DNA of 64,000 nucleotides from Sphingomonas sp. IC-56 (GCF_021043375.1 NZ_JAJNDV010000005.1:124001-188000); one strand, 5' to 3'. Shown: positions 17,990 to 26,250, counted from the stretch's first letter. Notes: generated by a model not told the origin, from the letters alone. Numbers and translations are program-made.

Positions 17990-18517
17990 ATGACGGTGCG
18001 GGATCGCGCGAAATATTGCGGATGGTTGGTCGTGGCGGGGCTCGCGACCTACCTCATGCACGAAGGGGCACATTGGCTGACCGGCGTCGCGCTGGGGCAC
18101 GAAATGCTTTTCGGGCTGAATGTCGTGCGGCCGGTTGGACCGGTACCATTGCGCGACGCCACCCTGATCTCGGCCGCCGGACCGATCTTCACACTGATCC
18201 AGGGGGTAGTCGCGTTTGCGGTATTCCGCCGAAATGGCAGCGTCCTCGCCTTTGCGCTGCTGCTCTGGGCCGCGTTCATGCGGCTGGTCGCCTGGGGGAT
18301 CAGCGGATTGTCGGCCCCGAATGACGAGGCGCGGGTAGGCATTGCGCTGGGCGTCGGTCCCTGGGCGCTGCACGCGCTGGTGAGCATCGCGCTTGTGGCC
18401 CTTGCCGTCCTGGCGATGCGGCGGCGTGGGTCCGACCGGTGGGAGCTTGGGCTGAGTTATCTGGTGCTGTCGCTGGTGAGCACCGCAGTCGTGATGTCGG
18501 ACCTGAGAGCATCATGA
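17990..18517 (+). CDS. Small membrane protein with HEGAH motif, M50-like
   Basis: 175-residue protein with about five hydrophobic segments. An HExxH-like motif (MHEGAHWLTGVALGHE) in the first membrane segment and a later AAGPIFTLIQG segment resemble the two active-site regions of site-2 proteases (M50; HExxH and the NAAGP-type motif). The second metal ligand (an Asp in the third motif) is not evident, so activity is uncertain. The ATG at 17990 is adopted. It is transcribed alone, convergent with the MerC-like gene across a strong terminator. Confidence 0.6.
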   Translation: MTVRDRAKYCGWLVVAGLATYLMHEGAHWLTGVALGHEMLFGLNVVRPVGPVPLRDATLISAAGPIFTLIQGVVAFAVFRRNGSVLAFALLLWAAFMRLVAWGISGLSAPNDEARVGIALGVGPWALHALVSIALVALAVLAMRRRGSDRWELGLSYLVLSLVSTAVVMSDLRAS

Positions 18518-18548
18518 TCCGCATCACCGGGTGCTGGATTGCAGGTGG

Positions 18549-18596
18549 GGCCATTTAGCGTCCCCCGCCGCTTGCGGGCACGCCCCGCTAAAGGCC
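18549..18596. terminator. Bidirectional terminator between convergent genes
   Basis: An 11-bp stem (GGCC-TTTAGCG against CGCTAAAGGCC, one bulged base) encloses an inner CCCGC/GCGGG hairpin. It separates the HEGAH membrane protein from the leftward MerC-like gene. Confidence 0.7.
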
Positions 18597-18633
18597 GCCA
18601 GTGCGCTTGCCGGAACGTGCGACCGCATATCGC

Positions 18634-19020
18634 TTAGTAGGTCGCGCGCCGGTTCAAGTCGTGGCCCAAAGCCACAAGGCTGACGCCCATCAGCGTCCAA
18701 AAGGTCTCGAACCCTCCATGCGGGATCGCCAGCGCGCCTGCCATGATGCCCAGGCCGAACGCGCCGACCACTGCGGGCATGAAATAGCCATGGCTGACGA
18801 TGCCGCGCCCCAGCGTCAGCACGCCCATGCCGATCGCCAGCATCAGGCCGATTTCGTGAATGGCCGGGTGCAGCAGCGCGCCGGCGGAAGAAAGCACGGT
18901 CAGCAACACCGTCGTCGCCACGCAATGCACCAGGCACAGCCCGCTCAGCCCCATCGCAATGCGATCGAAGCGTGCATCGATGCTGCCCCATACACGGGCA
19001 AGCGGGAGACTTAGCGACAT
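18634..19020 (-). CDS. MerC domain-containing inner membrane protein
   Basis: 128-residue protein with about four membrane helices and the paired-residue signature GLSGLCLVHCVATTVLLTVL; the two Cys in the first helix (LCLVHC) match the metal-binding cysteines of the MerC mercuric transporter. Chromosomal MerC-like proteins without a mer operon are common in sphingomonads, and a Zur-like site about 30 bases upstream suggests involvement in zinc rather than mercury (inference). The start is set at ATG 19020; the frame extends further but lacks a better start. Confidence 0.8.
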   Translation of the reverse strand: MSLSLPLARVWGSIDARFDRIAMGLSGLCLVHCVATTVLLTVLSSAGALLHPAIHEIGLMLAIGMGVLTLGRGIVSHGYFMPAVVGAFGLGIMAGALAIPHGGFETFWTLMGVSLVALGHDLNRRATY

Positions 19021-19049
19021 GGCGACCGATATAGAGCGTTTCTGGTCAC

Positions 19050-19066
19050 GGTACAATATAACATCA
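19050..19066 (-). promoter_or_regulatory. Zur-like (Fur family) operator upstream of the MerC-like gene
   Basis: Read on the gene's strand the segment is GATGTTATATTGTACCG, close to the ATGTTATANTATAACAT consensus known for Zur: the first half-site is complete, the second matches about five of eight positions. It lies about 30 bases before the start codon. It is AT-rich in an otherwise GC-rich setting. Confidence 0.45.
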
Positions 19067-19271
19067 GCCCCGCGGTTCCGACGCACCGTGAAAAAGTCGC
19101 TGATCGAAGAGAGGGGGAAGCGGCCGCGGCGGATCCGTGCGGCCGTAGACCGAGTGACGCTCTAGGGGACGCCACTCGGCCACGCCCGCTTAACCTATTT
19201 AGGTTCTGCGGCCGATCTTTCCAAGGCGCCTGCGCCGATATGCGCGCCATGGACGGCAGGCCGAACTGGGC

Positions 19272-19949
19272 TCATCGCCCGGCGCCATGATAGTGCGCCT
19301 GTGCGGCGTCGGTGGCGTTCACCGCCAGCAGCGAACGCGCGTCGGCGACGGAGCGCGGCCGGCTCGAACCGCCAGATCCCGCGTCCAGCACCCGGTCGAG
19401 CAGCGCCTGGCCTTCTTCCCACCAGCCGATGCCGCTCGCGGCGTTCAGATGCCCCTGCGGGCCCGCGTCGACAAACACGCTGCCCCAGCCCTTGGCCAGT
19501 GACTGCGCTTTATCGATCGCGATCCAGGGATCGTCGCTGCTCGCCACCACGATCGAGGGGAAGGGGAGCGGCGTTGCGGGGGCGGGGCGGAAATCCGCCA
19601 GTTCGGGTCGCACGTCGGGCCTGTCCACATCGGCAGGCGCCACCAGCAGCGCGCCGGCTACTGGCCAGCCAAAGGGCTGGGGCGACAGCTCGGCCCACCA
19701 CGCGACCGCCAGGCAGCCCAGGCTGTGCGCGGCGAGTACCACCGGCGCCTGCGCGCTGCGGATCGCCTGGTCCAGCTTGGTCACCCAGCTGTTGCGGTGG
19801 GGCGTGTCCCACATGCCCAGTTCTACGCGGTGCGTGTCCGGGCGGGACTGTTCCCACAGCGTCTGCCAGTGGGATGGACCCGAGCCACCGAGCCCGGGAA
19901 CGGTGAGGATGATCGGCGATTGTTCGTCAAACGGACTAAAGATGGTCAT
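19272..19949 (-). CDS. RBBP9/YdeN family alpha/beta hydrolase
   Basis: 225-residue small serine hydrolase. N-terminal TVPGLGGSGPSHWQTLWE is a hallmark of the RBBP9/YdeN family. The nucleophile elbow is AHSLGCLA, the acid is in VASSDDPW, and the histidine in GPQGHLNAASGIGWW. Residues after about 195 form a low-complexity tail. No substrate is established for the bacterial family. It has no close same-strand neighbours; the lysozyme gene ends 116 bases before its start region on the same strand. Confidence 0.83.
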   Translation of the reverse strand: MTIFSPFDEQSPIILTVPGLGGSGPSHWQTLWEQSRPDTHRVELGMWDTPHRNSWVTKLDQAIRSAQAPVVLAAHSLGCLAVAWWAELSPQPFGWPVAGALLVAPADVDRPDVRPELADFRPAPATPLPFPSIVVASSDDPWIAIDKAQSLAKGWGSVFVDAGPQGHLNAASGIGWWEEGQALLDRVLDAGSGGSSRPRSVADARSLLAVNATDAAQAHYHGAGR

Positions 19950-20064
19950 GTTTTCCGCTCCTGCGGGAGGAGTTTGGCCGGACCCTCTTTCTAATTCCTA
20001 CGAGCTAGGTAGACAATGCTCCTTGCGACGGATCGCCGCCGCCGCGCGACGGTCTGCCGGCGCC

Positions 20065-20526
20065 TCAGCTGCCGTACAGCGCCGCCTCCGCCGCTCGCCT
20101 TTTGGTGAGCCCTGCCATGACCTTGCCCGCCGCCTTGTTCCATCGCGCGAACTGCGCCTGCGCGGCGTCATGGTCGCCCGCCTGGTGCAGCTTCAGCAGC
20201 GTGCTGGCCTTCAGATTGCCGATGCCGACATTGTAGGCGAAGCACACCAGCGCATCGAACTGGTCCTGCGTGGTCGGCGCCTTGCCGATCGCCGCGGAAA
20301 TCTGGGCGGCAAAGCGCGCCACGTCGCCGGCCAGCCGCGCATCGCATTGCTGCTGCGTCCAGATCACGCCGGGCTTCACGTCGGCGCCGGTGGTGCCCCA
20401 GCCGATCGTCCATGGATCGCCTCCCGTCGCTGGGTCCGGGTACGCCTTGACCCGCTTGTCGGGCAGAATCCTGGCACAGCCCTCGAATCGCTGGACCAGC
20501 TTGATGCATGCGGCACTTGGAGACAT
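20065..20526 (-). CDS. GH24 phage-type lysozyme (endolysin-like)
   Basis: 153-residue muramidase that hydrolyses the beta-1,4 bond between MurNAc and GlcNAc. The catalytic Glu is in LVQRFEGCARI, followed by the family pattern YPDPATGGDPWTIGWGTTG and the DALVCFAYNVGIGNLKASTLL helix. No signal peptide or SAR helix is evident. The ATG at 20526 is chosen because GGGGGGAG lies about 8 bases before it; a GTG at 20535 is the alternative. No phage genes flank it, so it is either a prophage relic or a domesticated lysozyme. Confidence 0.85.
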   Translation of the reverse strand: MSPSAACIKLVQRFEGCARILPDKRVKAYPDPATGGDPWTIGWGTTGADVKPGVIWTQQQCDARLAGDVARFAAQISAAIGKAPTTQDQFDALVCFAYNVGIGNLKASTLLKLHQAGDHDAAQAQFARWNKAAGKVMAGLTKRRAAEAALYGS

Positions 20527-20582
20527 CGAAAACACTCCCCCCTGCGTTCTCGACCAAGCTATTGAGCGGCCGAAATCCTACA

Positions 20583-20635
20583 TTGCAACCGCTTTTGCGG
20601 ACACGCGCCGCCTATCGTGTCCGTTGTGGTTGCAA
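20583..20635. repeat. Two-tier inverted repeat between lysozyme and tlyA
   Basis: Outer arms TTGCAACC/GGTTGCAA (20583-20590, 20628-20635) and inner arms GGACACG/CGTGTCC (20599-20605, 20616-20622) could form an imperfect cruciform. It lies in the divergent promoter region and ends 29 bases before the tlyA start; it may be an operator or leader hairpin. Confidence 0.55.
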
Positions 20636-20664
20636 GGGTCGCTTGGCCACGCCTAAACGCCCCC

Positions 20665-21402
20665 ATGGCCAAGCAGCGCGTCGATCAATTGCTCGTGGAC
20701 CGCGGCCTCGCGGAGAGCCGCACCCGCGCCCAGGCGCTGGTCATGGCCGGCCTCGTTTATATCGGTGACCGCAAAGTCGAAAAACCCGGTGTCAGCGTCG
20801 ACGAGATAGTGGAATTGGACGTCCGCGGCCGCGATCACCCCTGGGTTTCGCGCGGCGGCATCAAGCTCGCCCACGCCCTCGACCATTTCGCGTGGGACGT
20901 GGAAAACTGCGTCGCGATCGACGTGGGCTCCTCCACCGGCGGCTTCACCGACGTGCTGCTCACCCGCGGCGCCGCACGGGTCTACGCGGTCGACAGCGGC
21001 ACCAACCAGCTCGCCTGGAAGCTGCGCCAGGACCCGCGCGTGGTCGTCCACGAACAGACCAGCGCGCGCATCCTCACCGACGCCCACATCCCCGAACCCA
21101 TCGACCTGGTGGTCTGCGACGCCAGCTTCATCGGCCTTGCCAAGGTACTCGCCGTCCCCCTGGGCTTCACCCGCCCCGGCGCGCGCCTCGCCGCACTCAT
21201 CAAACCGCAGTTCGAGGCTGGCCGCGAGGAAGTGGGGAAGGGCGGCGTGGTCCGCGATCCCGCCGTCCACGAACGCGTCTGCGCGCAAGTATCCGACTGG
21301 CTCGTTTCGATCGGCTGGGACGTGCTCGGCATCACGCAAAGCCCGATTACCGGCCCGGAAGGCAATGTCGAGTTCCTGATCGGCGCAGTGCGCCCCGCCT
21401 GA
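20665..21402 (+). CDS. tlyA: TlyA family rRNA 2'-O-methyltransferase / haemolysin
   Basis: 245-residue protein with an N-terminal S4 RNA-binding domain (AKQRVDQLLVDRGLAESRTRAQALVMAG) and a C-terminal FtsJ-like AdoMet methyltransferase domain. The AdoMet motif is IDVGSSTGGFTDVLL; the KPQFE motif (ALIKPQFEAGREEVGKGGVV) is typical of TlyA. Known members methylate 16S and 23S rRNA riboses and affect capreomycin sensitivity. In many alphaproteobacteria tlyA follows dxs in the isoprenoid cluster; here it stands after the lysozyme gene. The ATG at 20665 is favoured over an earlier in-frame codon. Confidence 0.92.
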   Translation: MAKQRVDQLLVDRGLAESRTRAQALVMAGLVYIGDRKVEKPGVSVDEIVELDVRGRDHPWVSRGGIKLAHALDHFAWDVENCVAIDVGSSTGGFTDVLLTRGAARVYAVDSGTNQLAWKLRQDPRVVVHEQTSARILTDAHIPEPIDLVVCDASFIGLAKVLAVPLGFTRPGARLAALIKPQFEAGREEVGKGGVVRDPAVHERVCAQVSDWLVSIGWDVLGITQSPITGPEGNVEFLIGAVRPA

Positions 21403-21476
21403 CATCTTTTCACAACTGCGAAACTCTATACTAACCCTCTCCCGCAAAGGTGCACCCGAACAGGGGAGATACGGTT

Positions 21477-22034
21477 TTGCGTGAACTCGCGTCCAAAGGT
21501 CAGTTGCGTTTCGCTTATTTCCGGTGGGCCATAGTCACGGTCCCCCTTATTCTCCTGCTCGGCTTCGCCTCGGGCCGCATGGCACCCAGCGGGGATGAGA
21601 ACCTCTGGTTCGCGGCGCTCGACAAGCCGCCCATCATGCCACCTGGCTGGGCCTTTCCAGTTGCCTGGAGCATCCTCTATATCCTCATGGGGCTGGCGCT
21701 CGCCCTGGTGCTCAACGCCCGGGGCTCGCGCAAGCGGCGCCCGGCGCTGATCCTGTTCGTTGCGCAGCTGCTGCTCAACCTCGCCTGGACGCCCGTGTTC
21801 TTCGGCATGCACCAGGTCGTCCCCGCGCTCGTCATCATCGCCGCACTGGTCGTTTTGATCGCGCTCACCATCTGGCTGTTCTGGCAGGTGCGCCGCACCG
21901 CCGGCCTGTTGCTGCTGCCCTATCTGGCGTGGATTTGCTTTGCCTTCGTGCTGCTCTACCAGATCCACGATCTCAATCCGGATGCGCAAAGCCTTGTACC
22001 TTCGCGCACGATTGACCAAATTGAGATCCGATAG
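21477..22034 (+). CDS. tspO: TspO/MBR family tryptophan-rich sensory protein
   Basis: 185-residue, five-helix membrane protein of the TspO/peripheral-benzodiazepine-receptor family, which binds porphyrins and other tetrapyrroles. The signature PPGWAFPVAWSILYILMGLALALV and the helix with AQLLLNLAWTPVFFG are characteristic. The N-terminal cytoplasmic segment is longer than in Rhodobacter TspO. The start is set at TTG 21477 because AGGGGA lies 9 bases upstream; a GTG at 21450 has no such site. It is followed by a UbiK-like gene on the same strand 18 bases later. Confidence 0.85.
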   Translation: MRELASKGQLRFAYFRWAIVTVPLILLLGFASGRMAPSGDENLWFAALDKPPIMPPGWAFPVAWSILYILMGLALALVLNARGSRKRRPALILFVAQLLLNLAWTPVFFGMHQVVPALVIIAALVVLIALTIWLFWQVRRTAGLLLLPYLAWICFAFVLLYQIHDLNPDAQSLVPSRTIDQIEIR

Positions 22035-22052
22035 TTTTTGGGATTTGAGACG

Positions 22053-22325
22053 ATGCAGACCGACAACCGCCTGTTCGACGATTTCGTGAAGTTCGTGAAC
22101 GGTGCGGCAGGCACCGTAGCGGGCATGGCGCGCGAGACAGAGTCCGCCGCACGGGAGCGTGCGCGCGAATGGGTCGGCGGTCTGGATTTCGTCGCACGCG
22201 ACGAGTTCGAAGCGGTCAAGGCAATGGCGGTCGCCGCGCGCGACGAAGCCGACGCCCTCAAGCTCCGCATCGCCGCACTCGAGGCGCAAGTCGGCACCGG
22301 CGGGGCTGCGCAGGGAGACGCCTGA
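22053..22325 (+). CDS. UbiK-family accessory factor (BMFP)
   Basis: 90-residue helical protein. The N-terminal DNRLFDDFVKFVNGAAGTVAGMARE and the C-terminal coiled coil (RDEADALKLRIAALEAQVG) match the BMFP/UbiK family, which assists ubiquinone biosynthesis in proteobacteria and forms trimers through that coiled coil. It starts 18 bases after tspO and probably shares its transcript. The short stretch after it (22326-22440) holds only the ybjN ribosome binding site. Confidence 0.8.
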   Translation: MQTDNRLFDDFVKFVNGAAGTVAGMARETESAARERAREWVGGLDFVARDEFEAVKAMAVAARDEADALKLRIAALEAQVGTGGAAQGDA

Positions 22326-22440
22326 TCGCATTCGTCCACGCCTTTTCCACAGCTTTTCGACAAGGGCGTGAACGGCCTGCTTGTGCCCTGGAAACGGCAT
22401 TGGCAGGACCCCGTTTCGCCAATGCCGGCGTGTGGAGGTC

Positions 22441-22947
22441 ATGATGCTGGACGAAGCGGAGTTCGACCGCGACGATGCGGCGCCCATCGACATGCTGGAG
22501 AATTACTTTGCCGCGCATGGCTGGACGCACCAGCGCGAGGACGAAGAGATCGTCGCGAAGGTCAAGGGCAGCTGGACCGAATATGAGCTTCGCGCGATCT
22601 GGCGCGAGGACGATGGCGTCCTGCAGTTCCTCGCCTTCCCGGATGTCCGCGTGGCCGACGAACGGCGCGCCGCGATCTATGAGGCAATCGGGCTGGTTAA
22701 CGAACAGCTCTGGATCGGCCATTTCGAACTGTGGTCGGCCAGCGGCATCCTGTTGTTCCGCCACGCCGCGATGATCGACGGTTCGGGGGAGCCCACGCTG
22801 ACGCTCGATCAGGCTGAGCTGCTGATCGAAAGCGCGATCGACGAGTGCGAGCGCTTCTATCCCGTGTTCCAGTTCGTGTTGTGGGGTGGCAAGACGCCTG
22901 CCGAAGCGCTGGCGTCCGCGCTGATTGAAACGCAAGGCGAAGCATGA
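22441..22947 (+). CDS. YbjN domain-containing protein
   Basis: 168-residue cytosolic protein of the YbjN/T3SC-like fold. Visible are IDMLENYFAAHGWTHQREDEEI, the beta-rich core, and EAIGLVNEQLWIGHFELWSASGILLFRHA, typical of the alphaproteobacterial subgroup. Its biochemical role is unknown; some relatives affect cell surface and motility. GGAGG lies 2 bases before ATG 22441 and 5 before ATG 22444, so the second Met may be the true start. It overlaps proC by 4 nt, indicating an operon. Confidence 0.88.
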   Translation: MMLDEAEFDRDDAAPIDMLENYFAAHGWTHQREDEEIVAKVKGSWTEYELRAIWREDDGVLQFLAFPDVRVADERRAAIYEAIGLVNEQLWIGHFELWSASGILLFRHAAMIDGSGEPTLTLDQAELLIESAIDECERFYPVFQFVLWGGKTPAEALASALIETQGEA

Positions 22948-23735
22948 GCGGCGACAAGCCGGCTGGCATGTGGCTGGTCGGGTGCGGCAACATGGCCGGG
23001 GCCATGCTCCGCCGGTGGATCGAAACTGAAGCGCTCGCGCTCGAAACGATTCTCGTCGTCAATCGCCAGGATCGCGATTTGCCGCCCGGCGTCCGGCAGG
23101 GCAGGGCCTTTCCCACCGATGCGGCGCCTCCGCCTTACCTGCTTATCGGCGTGAAGCCCCAGCAGTTGGACGCCATTCCGGTGCTCCCGGCATTTTCGGG
23201 GACGACGCTGATCTCCATCCTGGCCGGCGTCGACACGGCCACCTTGCAGCGCCGCTTCCCTAGTTATGCAATCGTCCGCGCGATGCCGAACCTTCCCGTG
23301 GCACTGGGCAAGGGCGTGATTGCGCTGCACGGCGTCCGATCGGCCGAGATCGACGCGCTGATGCAGCCGCTCGGCCTCGCCGAATGGATTGAGGACGAGG
23401 CGCTATTCGACGCCGTAACCGCTTTGGCGGGTAGCGGCCCTGGGTTCGTCTATCGCTTCATCGACGCTCTTGCGGACGCGGGCGCCGCACTCGGCCTCCC
23501 CGCAGATCAGGCGCAGCGCCTCGCCGTCGCTACGGTGGAAGGCGCGGGGTTGCTGGCGTCGCAGGCGAGCGAGCCGCCCACGCTGCTGGCGGACCGCGTC
23601 GCCAGCCCCGGGGGTTCGACGCGGGAAGGGCTCAACGTCCTCGACCATGGTGGCGCCTTGAAGACGCTGTTGCGCGAAACCTTGGCAGCCGCCACCCGCC
23701 GCAATGCGCAAATGGCCGCTGACGCGCGCCGCTGA
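22944..23735 (+). CDS. proC: Pyrroline-5-carboxylate reductase
   Basis: 263-residue enzyme that reduces 1-pyrroline-5-carboxylate to proline with NAD(P)H. The Rossmann motif is LVGCGNMAGAML; the KPQQLDAIPV and ILAGVDTATLQRRFP segments and the C-terminal helical domain ending SPGGSTREGLNVLDHGG (the family's SPGGTT signature) are all present. It overlaps the ybjN stop by 4 nt, a conserved alphaproteobacterial pairing. No other proline genes are in the window. Confidence 0.93.
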   Translation: MSGDKPAGMWLVGCGNMAGAMLRRWIETEALALETILVVNRQDRDLPPGVRQGRAFPTDAAPPPYLLIGVKPQQLDAIPVLPAFSGTTLISILAGVDTATLQRRFPSYAIVRAMPNLPVALGKGVIALHGVRSAEIDALMQPLGLAEWIEDEALFDAVTALAGSGPGFVYRFIDALADAGAALGLPADQAQRLAVATVEGAGLLASQASEPPTLLADRVASPGGSTREGLNVLDHGGALKTLLRETLAAATRRNAQMAADARR

Positions 23736-23814
23736 GAGCCTGGCGCGTACGGGCACGGAACGCCCTTGCCCTCCGATTGTTCTGCTTCCGATTCCTTTCT
23801 CAACGGAGGCGGAC

Positions 23815-24438
23815 ATGGCAACGACCACGGCTACGCGGGACAAGAACGGACGCTTCAAGCCAGCGTCCACCAAGTCGAACGACAACAAGGGCGGCAGCGG
23901 CAATCTCGGCATGATGGCAGGCGCCGTCGCTGGCGGCGCCGCACTGGGCCTGCTTGCAATGCTGGGCCGCAAGGCGGCCGTGCAGGCGCCGACGGCGCTG
24001 GCGGGCAACTGGGACGATGCGCTGAAGGCCGAGCATGCAGCGACGCTCAAGGTCTTCGACGCGATCGAGGCAACCGACGAAAAGTCGACCATGAAGCGCG
24101 GCATGCTCCTGTCGCACCTCAAGCACGCGCTGATGAAGCATGCGGTCGAGGAAGAAAATGTGATCTATCCGGCTCTTCGTGAGATCGGCCAGCGCGAAGG
24201 CGCGGACGAGCTCAACAAGGAGCACGGCTATGTGAAGCAGTATCTCTACGAGCTGGAGAACATGCCGAACAACTCGCCCGAGTGGATCGCCAAGGTGCGC
24301 GAATTCCGCGCCGATATCGAGCATCACATGAAGGAAGAGGAAGACCATCTCTTCCCGATGCTCCGCGCGCAGCTGTCCGAGGAAAAGAACAAGCAGCTTA
24401 CCGCGACGATGAACAAGGAAGGCTTCAAGGTCGCCTGA
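23815..24438 (+). CDS. Hemerythrin domain-containing protein
   Basis: 207-residue protein. The N-terminus is basic and low-complexity (TATRDKNGRFKPAS), followed by a Gly/Ala-rich segment (GMMAGAVAGGAALGLLAML) that could be a membrane anchor. The four-helix hemerythrin domain (about 65-200) carries iron ligands: an early KAEHAATL His, the HLKHALMKHAVEEENVIYP helix with its His and Glu, the LNKEHGYV His, and IEHHMKEEEDHLFPML. It may sense or scavenge oxygen, NO or iron. The ATG 23815 is adopted. A stem-loop follows at 24446. Confidence 0.85.
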   Translation: MATTTATRDKNGRFKPASTKSNDNKGGSGNLGMMAGAVAGGAALGLLAMLGRKAAVQAPTALAGNWDDALKAEHAATLKVFDAIEATDEKSTMKRGMLLSHLKHALMKHAVEEENVIYPALREIGQREGADELNKEHGYVKQYLYELENMPNNSPEWIAKVREFRADIEHHMKEEEDHLFPMLRAQLSEEKNKQLTATMNKEGFKVA

Positions 24439-24445
24439 CACCGTG

Positions 24446-24469
24446 CCTCCTCCGCGAGAGCGGGGGAGG
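24446..24469. terminator. Hairpin between convergent genes
   Basis: CCTCCTCCGC pairs with GCGGGGGAGG around GAGA, one G-T wobble. No T-run follows, but its position between the convergent hemerythrin and MarR genes supports a termination role. Confidence 0.5.
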
Positions 24470-24503
24470 TGCCGCACGCCATTGTGCGAAGTCGATCCGT
24501 CGC

Positions 24504-24998
24504 CTAGCGGCCCAGCGCCGCTACGCGGCTGCGCTCGCTTTCCGGCACCAAGCCCTCCAGCACGGCCCAGAAGCCGCCAACCGCACCTGGGCCTGCGCTG
24601 GTATAGGCGCCCGACAGCTTCTTGCGCAGTGAATCGAATAGTTGCGCTTCCAGCTCGGCGCCCGCGGGCGTCAGCCGCAGCAGCCGCTGGCGGCGGTCGC
24701 GATCGCCGGTGCGCGTTTCCACCAGCCCGCGCTCGGTCAGTTCCCCCAGCACGCGGCCAAGCGACTGCTTGGTGATCGCGAGAAGCGCCAGCAACTCGCT
24801 GACGGTCACGTCGGGCTTGCGCGCGATGAAGTAGAGCGCCCGGTGATGCGCACGGCCCAGCCCCTGCTTGGCAAGCGCGGTATCGATCGATCGCGTCAGA
24901 TGCGCATAGCCGAAGTACAGCAGCTCCACCCCGCGCCGGATTTCGGGTTCCCGAAGGAAGAGCGGGGAGGCGGGAATTGGGGCAGCCATGTTGACCAT
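24504..24998 (-). CDS. MarR family transcriptional regulator
   Basis: 164-residue winged-helix repressor. The DNA-binding core is visible: HHRALYFIARKPDVTVSELLALLAITKQSLGRVLGELTERGLVETRTGDRDRRQRLLRLTPAG. It is divergent from ilvE with about 56 bases between starts, so it probably controls its own promoter and perhaps ilvE. MarR proteins usually respond to phenolic or other small ligands; the ligand here is unknown. ATG 24998 is used; GTG 25007 and ATG 24989 are alternatives. Confidence 0.88.
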   Translation of the reverse strand: MVNMAAPIPASPLFLREPEIRRGVELLYFGYAHLTRSIDTALAKQGLGRAHHRALYFIARKPDVTVSELLALLAITKQSLGRVLGELTERGLVETRTGDRDRRQRLLRLTPAGAELEAQLFDSLRKKLSGAYTSAGPGAVGGFWAVLEGLVPESERSRVAALGR

Positions 24999-25054
24999 CT
25001 TTGCCACCGCCTATAGGCCTTCGCAACCCGATGCCACCGGCCTATGGACGCTCC

Positions 25055-26152
25055 ATGCAAGACACGACCATCCTGGATTACGAGTTCGAGGCCCATCCCC
25101 AGCCGGTCGCTGAAAGCGACCGCGCGACGCTGCTGGAGAACCCCGGCTTCGGCAAGATCTTTACCGATCACATGGTGGTGATCCGCTACTCGGCCGATCG
25201 CGGCTGGCATGATGCGCGCGTTCAACCGCGCGGTCCCATCCAGATCGATCCGGCCTGCGCCGTGCTGCATTACGCGCAGGAGATCTTTGAAGGATTGAAG
25301 GCCTATCGCCTGCCCGGTGGCGGCGCCGCGTTGTTCCGGCCCGGCGAGAACGCCCGGCGCTTCCGCGAATCCGCTGAGCGCATGGCGATGGCGCCGCTGC
25401 CGGAGGAGCTGTTCCTGTCCTCGATCCGCGAACTGGTCCGCGTCGACCGCGACTGGATTCCGGAAGGCGAGGGCGCGTCGCTCTACCTGCGGCCTTTCAT
25501 GTTCGCGAGCGAGACGTTCCTGGGCGTGAAGCCGGCCAGCGAATATTTGTACATGGTAATCGCGTCGCCCGCCGGCGCCTATTTCAAGGGCGGTGCGCCG
25601 TCGGTTACGCTGTGGACCTCAGAACATTATACTCGTGCCGCCCGCGGCGGGACGGGTGCGGCCAAGTGCGGCGGCAACTATGCCGCCAGCCTGGTGGCGC
25701 AGGCCGAGGCGATCCGCGAAGGCTGCGACCAGGTCGTGTTCCTCGATGCAGTGGAGAACCGCTTCGTCGAGGAACTGGGCGGCATGAACGTGTTCTTCGT
25801 GTTTGACGACGGTTCGATCCAGACACCCCCGCTTGGCGGCACGATCCTGCCCGGCATCACCCGCAACTCACTGCTGACGCTGGCGCGCGACGCCGGCATC
25901 AACGTGCGGGAGGCGCCCTACAGCATGCAGGATTGGCAGAAGGACGCGCAAAGCGGCCGCCTGCGCGAAGCCTTTGCCTGCGGCACCGCGGCAGTGGTCA
26001 CGCCGATCGGCCGCGTGCGCGGCCGTGGCTTTGACTTCACCATCGGCAATGGCGGCCCGGGCATGCTGACCGAGCAGCTGCGCGCGCAACTCACCGCCAT
26101 CCAGCGCGGTACCGCCCCAGACCCGCACGGCTGGGTTGAACGTTTGTTCTAA
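25055..26152 (+). CDS. ilvE: Branched-chain amino acid aminotransferase
   Basis: 365-residue class IV PLP aminotransferase that interconverts leucine, isoleucine and valine with their 2-oxo acids. The N-terminal YAQEIFEGLKAYR, the PLP-lysine region AAKCGGNYAASLVAQ, the DAVENRFVEELGGMNVFFV segment and the late REAFACGTAAVVTPIGR are diagnostic of the larger eukaryote-like BCAT II type. It is divergent from the MarR gene and ends 23 bases before tRNA-Gln. The ATG at 25055 gives the expected N-terminus. Confidence 0.93.
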   Translation: MQDTTILDYEFEAHPQPVAESDRATLLENPGFGKIFTDHMVVIRYSADRGWHDARVQPRGPIQIDPACAVLHYAQEIFEGLKAYRLPGGGAALFRPGENARRFRESAERMAMAPLPEELFLSSIRELVRVDRDWIPEGEGASLYLRPFMFASETFLGVKPASEYLYMVIASPAGAYFKGGAPSVTLWTSEHYTRAARGGTGAAKCGGNYAASLVAQAEAIREGCDQVVFLDAVENRFVEELGGMNVFFVFDDGSIQTPPLGGTILPGITRNSLLTLARDAGINVREAPYSMQDWQKDAQSGRLREAFACGTAAVVTPIGRVRGRGFDFTIGNGGPGMLTEQLRAQLTAIQRGTAPDPHGWVERLF

Positions 26153-26175
26153 GGCCGTATAAGCCCGCTTCCCGT

Positions 26176-26250
26176 TGGGGCGTCGCCAAGTGGTAAGGCA
26201 CCGGTTTTTGGTACCGGCATTCGCAGGTTCGAATCCTGCCGCCCCAGCCA
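26176..26250 (+). tRNA. tRNA-Gln (anticodon TTG)
   Basis: 75 bases that fold into a complete cloverleaf: acceptor TGGGGCG/CGCCCCA, anticodon stem CCGGT/ACCGG with loop TTTTGGT (anticodon TTG, reading CAA), T-arm GCAGG-TTCGAAT-CCTGC, discriminator G and encoded CCA. The last 17 bases are repeated at 34815-34831, showing that this gene is the attachment site of the island to its right. Confidence 0.96.
26234..26250. repeat. attL: left attachment repeat within tRNA-Gln
   Basis: 17-base direct repeat identical to 34815-34831, forming the 3' end of the intact tRNA-Gln including CCA. Confidence 0.9.
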
